A DNA stretch of 64,000 bases from Ceratopteris richardii. Lineage: Eukaryota > Streptophyta > Polypodiopsida > Polypodiales > Pteridaceae. Position 1 is the first letter of the stretch. Each line of letters starts with the position of its first letter. This document shows, one piece after another, positions 59,518 to 64,000 of this stretch. The position numbers were made by a program, and so were the translations under genes. The stretch lies in the NCBI GenBank assembly GCA_020310875.1, contig CM035423.1, positions 124,224,164-124,288,163 of the forward strand, in the 5' to 3' direction. The notes below the pieces were generated by a model. The model was given only the letters and a program-made list of their open reading frames with translations. It did no database searches and had not been told where the DNA came from.

Positions 59518-60146
59518 TTTTTCTCGATCCATCCAAGAACCACTTGAGTAATGCCCATTCCTAAAACGGTATCTATTCATCAGCTAATTTTATGCTTCTC
59601 CCACCAGGACCAAAAACGACAACGAAAGGGACCGACAGGCTGCCGGCCTGGCCAGTTCATGAAGGCAACAAGCGTCTCTAGCGTGGGTCTTATTTAAACG
59701 GATTTATAATTCGGCAAGGTTCGTGAGCTGTCTTTCATTATTCTTTATGCATATTGCGATTTCTACCTGGGTCTTTACTTGTAGTGCCTGGATTTCCTGC
59801 TAATGATCGACTCGGAGCTGTACAAGGTTCGAAATGAGAATTAAATCCGAATCTCAGAACCTTTTCATTTGGCAGATGAATGTCGCCGAATCAAAAGCCA
59901 GGCTTACGCATTCCATTAAAAGTGAAGTGTGTGACTCGAACAGGATGCCAGCGAATTTCGAGACTCTTTGATTACGTGGTAGATCCGATCAAAGAGAGAA
60001 AAAAAATGCTGACACAGTTTGATATGCAAGTCCTTAGTTTTGAAACACACAAAGGAGTAAAACAAAGACACGGCCGTCGCTGACGAATATTACCATAGCA
60101 CAAGGCTGTCTATTGACCAATAAGGTAACTTAGCAGCTTGAATACT
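59518..60146 (+). promoter_or_regulatory. Upstream region / probable 5' UTR of the HAK/KUP gene
   Basis: It lies between the SINE and the ATG. A TTATTTAAAC element at about 59688 and TTTATAATT at about 59701 could serve as core promoter, but neither is decisive. An open frame at 59880-60083 (67 codons, ATG) would be an upstream ORF if it is transcribed. It resembles no family I know. Confidence 0.35.
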
Positions 60147-62724
60147 ATGGAGAAGGTCTCTTCCGTTTCTGCTTTTTCAGAGGTTGAGGAGGGATCCGGA
60201 GATGATCGTCGTTTAGACGAAGCCTGTAAAACTGTGCTTGAAAATGAAAAAGAATTTCAGCAGAGACTGAAGAGAGCTGAACCTCAGATAGACTGGTTTG
60301 ATGCTGAAGCCATGGAGATTTCTGGAGTCTTCAGCGGCTCTCTTTTCAAGGTGCGATGTTCCTCATTGATGTTTTACGGAACTTGATAGAAATGCACTTC
60401 AGATATGTGTTTGTGTGTGTTTGTGCGTCGAAATCTGCACTTCTGTATTTATATCCAAAACACCACGTGATAGAAATCAGCAGGTTTATGTTTGCACTCA
60501 AACAGTGCATGTTTCATGTCAGAATTTCGTACCTCCTCTTTTTGCTTTGTCTGTTTGTTTGCATACGCATTTATTCAATCTATTATCCTCTGAATTTACG
60601 AGGAACCTTTTATCTTGTTCTCCATGCTTTTACTTATTTTTGTATCTTTTATTTTCGTGATTGCTATTATTGATGCAATCATTTTTATTTGTTTTCCCAT
60701 TTTTTACTATACTCTTATTTCTGTGTTTTGTTTATATTTTTCTATTTTCTTTGGCTAAATATTATCCAAGACTTTTTCTAACAGTAAATTTTCGTTATTT
60801 TCTTAATATTTTCGTTAATTTTATGAGGTCCCACTTATTTACTTTTACTCTGATTTCCTTATTTTATGGAGCTGTTTTCAAACAAACATGCAAAATGCAT
60901 GTTTATGTTCCTAGTCAGAAAATGCTTGATTTTGTCAAAATGACAGTTCAGTGTTTTACCATAATTGGCTCCTTGGATTTACTCTTTATCTTGTGTATTG
61001 CTAATCTTTACTCTATCGTGTCCTCTCTCACTCAAAAGAAGGCTGGCAGATGTCTTTTTTGAGTGTAGATGTACTGTGATGGCAATTTGAGTATGGAGGG
61101 CCAGGCGGAATTGTCTTAACTTCAAATTGCATGGTCCTAGGTCCAAAGCCCTATGAGACATCACAACATGCAGCTGTCCATGCATGAGCTAATGTGATGA
61201 ATTAGAAAGGAATGGCTCTCGTGTTTGTGGCTTCCTACACGTTTGTGCTCAATGATTAGGAGAGACAGATCCCCAGGCAGCAGCGTATGCACAGCCTATC
61301 AATTCAATCAAATTGGAAGGAGTGCAGGCCTTCCCATTTATTGAGATAATGGACTATTAGATCAAGGAGATGTCTGCCTGTTCTCAGATTGATGGCAGAT
61401 CATGGAGATTGGAGACTCAGTCCTTCAGTAAATGTACTGTGGTGGCATGATGCAATGTAGGACATGGCAGCCTCACCCTTGCAAGGCATTTAGAAACTTT
61501 TCTTAATTGTAAACGAGCCAATATATCTACCTCAAACAGTGGCTCAATTTGAAACTTTTAATATTTTATCTGCAAGGGATCTTTCTTGATGGCTTCTCAC
61601 CGAGGATGTAAGTTGCCTGAAGGTGTATAAAGGTTACTTGAAGTGGTTTTGTTAGCCCGCTTGGCTAGCCATCTTTTCATCTTCAACCTAGGCACATTGC
61701 ATTTGAGTCCTTGCCATCTCATATGTAAAATTCAACTCCAGCATTTCATAATCTACAGAAGTTTCAATGTGCCATTGGGCTTGGCTGTTATCTTTTCTTT
61801 GCCTTCTGTAACCATATGGTAATGAACTCACACAGCCTTGAATTTGCTTGTGCAGGATGAAAAATGGACGGTGATACTAAAAATGGCTTTTTGGACATTA
61901 GGGGTCGTTTACAGTAGCTTGGGGACAAGTCCACTCTATGTCTACGGGAGTGCATTCAGTGACGGTATTGACACGACCTTGGACATCCTGGGGGCCCTCT
62001 CGATCATCATCTACAGTCTCACGCTCATTCCTCTGGTTAAATATGCGTTCGTTGTTCTGCGTGCCAAGAGCAATGAGGAGAGTGACTTCAAAGGTCACTG
62101 GCTGGAGGACTCTCACTATTTGTTTTTGGATCATAGCTTAGTAAGTCTCATGACGGGAGTATGCTTGATTGAAAAGGGTGTCAGTAGAGTTTGCTTTGCT
62201 TTTGTGCGAGAAGTTGAAAGTTGAGAGTTAAGTTGAGCACTTTGTGATCATTGGGGTAGCATGCAGGAGCAGAGAGTATCAGGGAGCCTTCTTATTTTTC
62301 TTGACATTTTTTTCCTTGCTTCACACATCTTTGCATGCCCAATCAGGTTTGAGATTATATATTATGCAGTCATTTGGTTAGATAAATAACTAACATCTTG
62401 CTTTTTTTGTAGCATTCAAAAATTTATGCTGTGATGTATTTTATGTCCTAAGGAACCTTATATCACCTTCTGCAGGGGGAATTTTCTCATTGTACTCTAT
62501 GGTTTGCCGCTATGCAAAAGCAGGTCTTATGCCAAACAGACAGCCAGCAGATGATGAATTATCAAACTTGAAAGTTGAAATGCCTTCACAGAGGTTGGAA
62601 AGAGCTCTTACATTAAAGGAGAAATTTGCCAAAAATGTTATCTTGAAGAATGTGCTGCTCATTTCTGCTCTGTTAGGAGTGAGCTTAACGATTTGCAATG
62701 GCATATTCACACCTTGCATTTCAA
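60147..62724 (+). CDS. HAK/KUP/KT potassium-transporter-like gene, first three exons (partial)
   Basis: Three exons are seen: 60147-60350, 61856-62093 and 62476-62724. All introns have GT-AG or a GT donor, and the phases (0, 1, 1) keep one frame. Exon 1 is a soluble N-terminus ending [18 protein letters not shown], in the place where KUP5/7-type proteins have a VEALEVPG motif. Exon 2 gives transmembrane segment 1 ([24 protein letters not shown]) and segment 2 ([24 protein letters not shown]). Exon 3 gives [15 protein letters not shown], the loop with [11 protein letters not shown], and a third segment ending [12 protein letters not shown]. Family members move K+ across membranes, probably with H+. 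Two motifs are unusual: GVVYGDLG is GVVYSSLG, and IGDGVLTP is ICNGIFTP. Either the protein is specialised or the gene is decaying. The remaining exons are outside the window. Confidence 0.9.
60351..61855 (+). other. Intron 1 of the HAK/KUP-like gene
   Basis: The donor GTGCGA follows AAG at 60350 and the acceptor TGCAG ends at 61855. The intron is 1505 bp, T-rich over much of its first half. A long T-rich frame (60661-61062) reads as a hydrophobic protein, but it is intron sequence. No nested gene was recognised. Confidence 0.85.
62094..62475 (+). other. Intron 2 of the HAK/KUP-like gene
   Basis: The donor GTCACT is at 62094 and the acceptor CTGCAG ends at 62475, 382 bp. Joining restores D-F-K-G-G-I-F-S-L-Y, matching the family at this position. 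Confidence 0.85.
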
Positions 62725-64000
62725 GTATGTATATTCTTCAGTCACGTTTACTTTGTAGCTTGCTTGTATCAAAAGTAAGTTTTTGCGTGTGCTTATCTTG
62801 TGGTACATGAAGTTTTTGCGTGTGCTTATCTTGGTACATGGCCCAACTTTTATATAGGGTGATTTTGATTGAAAACTTTGATGACTAGAAAATATGGTTT
62901 ACAACCAGGTTTTGGACTGAAAACATTTTGTGGGGCGTAATTTTATTCTTCTTTTGTGGGATTCGTCCTTGTTCTTGTTTCTTATGTATGTGTCTGGTTA
63001 TGAAACCATTGTTTGTAAGGTCATGTATATCTGGAGCTTATGAAGATGAGGATATCAGTCATAGATGATTAGTTTTTAAACTGCAGCAAAAAAAGGTTGC
63101 CTGATTGCTGAAAGTGTGTGAAAAGTGTTTTATAGGCTGCAGGTATATTCACAAATTGAATAACGTATATTAAAAATTATGTGATGTCCTTGGATATGGT
63201 GCTTTGTGATGTATTATGTTTTTTGGGTAGAGAAGATGTTACTTTGTTTAGTTCTTTAGAATTTAGAAAATCAAGCATTGTTTCTATTGCAATATTTTCA
63301 TATTTTCTTTTAGTATCTTTTGCTGCTCAGTAATGGGTAGTACTACTAGTACAAGTTTGCAAGATATTCTGGTGATTTGTAGGTCTTACTTTGGGGTTTA
63401 ATTATTGCATTGCAGGATATTTTGGTTTTTTAGAACCTCCTATTGAAAATCTGAACGGAGGGCCTTTATGATAATTGCTAATTGCATCACTCACTAAAGG
63501 TGTTGTTGGGAAATGTTCAATTCGTATGTAAGTAGAGGTGTTTTCAACTTTTCCCCCCCCATCATTTTCATCTTTCATACCTTTGCCATCAAATTTCCTA
63601 AAAGGTGGTGGCTTTGAAGTTGTAAAGTTTTGAAAAACATAGTGTTTCCATGAGAATCAAATCAGGAGTTTCTTGCACAAGGAATATAGTTGCAAGAAAG
63701 CCTCATGTTCAAAGAATATGTTCAAAGAAAGCCTCATGTTCAATGTACAACGTTGAAAGCCCTTGAAGGATAGGTGTACATAGTAACACCTAGCATGGTA
63801 GACCCAAAGGTTAAAGTTAATTAGAAAGTCAAATACGAGTAAAAGGGGATGTGCTTCACAGACAATGTCCAAGAATGTGTGAAGTAGAAATCATTGATCT
63901 CAATTCCTTGGAAAACGATCAAGGACGTCCTCCTCATATTTGTTCCAACAAGTTTTTCATGGACACTACATTATGCACAAGCCCAGGAGGTAACTCACCT
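62725..64000 (+). other. Intron 3 of the HAK/KUP-like gene (continues beyond window)
   Basis: The donor GTATGT is at 62725. The family sequence expected next (the serine-rich segment after TPAIS) was not found before 64000, so the intron is at least 1.28 kb. A candidate acceptor at about 63416 (TTGCAG) is followed by sequence without family resemblance. Confidence 0.65.

Noticed and set aside
59446..59520. A functional tRNA gene on minus
   Set aside because: No clear cloverleaf acceptor stem, box B has several mismatches, and a body with A-tail follows.
59880..60083. An independent small protein gene upstream of the transporter
   Set aside because: No family resemblance. The position fits a 5' UTR, so at most it is an upstream ORF.
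60661..61062. A hydrophobic 133-codon frame upstream of exon 2
   Set aside because: It lies in intron 1, is T-rich, and the splice sites on both sides give a continuous transporter frame without it.

Overview
The window comes from a land-plant nuclear genome with a large, repeat-rich background. The evidence is plant-type Copia and Gypsy LTR retrotransposons primed by initiator-tRNA-Met-like sites, long CA/TA microsatellites, and the start of an intron-containing HAK/KUP/KT potassium-transporter-like gene at the right edge. The species cannot be fixed from the sequence. A non-angiosperm vascular plant (fern or gymnosperm type) is only a guess. About 90% of the window is transposable elements or simple repeats.

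Layout. TE1 (1-2466) is a Copia remnant. A CA/TA-rich microsatellite of about 2.8 kb follows, now split into 2672-2893, 26486-26946 and 27731-29871. It was split by TE2, a 23.6-kb composite LTR element (2894-26485, duplicated target ACATA), and by TE5, a probable solo LTR (26947-27730, duplicated ATACA). TE2 is non-coding. Its 5' LTR carries a young, intact Tnt1-like Copia (TE3, 3795-9789, duplicated GGTAT, 1348-residue polyprotein). TE3 has a fragment of antisense 5S rRNA gene in its leader. The 3' LTR of TE2 carries a Gypsy element on the minus strand (TE4, 13938-25819, duplicated GAGCT/GAGCC). Its 3.2-kb LTRs contain a G/C-rich minisatellite upstream of the TATA box, and one stop codon splits its gag-pol frame.

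From 30289 to 52793 there is a pile of broken Copia elements. TE6 (minus) holds a solo LTR, TE7 (33212-33876, duplicated CTCTC). TE8 is an LTR fragment and TE9 a minus-strand gag-to-integrase piece. TE10 (plus, 35955-52793) is split by TE11 (plus), which holds TE12 (minus), and again by TE13 (minus). TE13 keeps a single reading frame apart from three stops. TE14 (52850-56727) is a Gypsy-like LTR-gag-LTR-gag-LTR array with a period of about 1.75 kb. TE15 (56728-58790) is another gag-only remnant.

The only host gene recognised is the HAK/KUP-like gene. Its first three coding exons (60147-60350, 61856-62093, 62476-62724) splice cleanly in frame, and the gene runs off the right end. Two conserved motifs that normally carry acidic residues are changed in it. 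A tRNA-derived SINE candidate (59350-59517, minus) lies about 0.6 kb upstream of the ATG.
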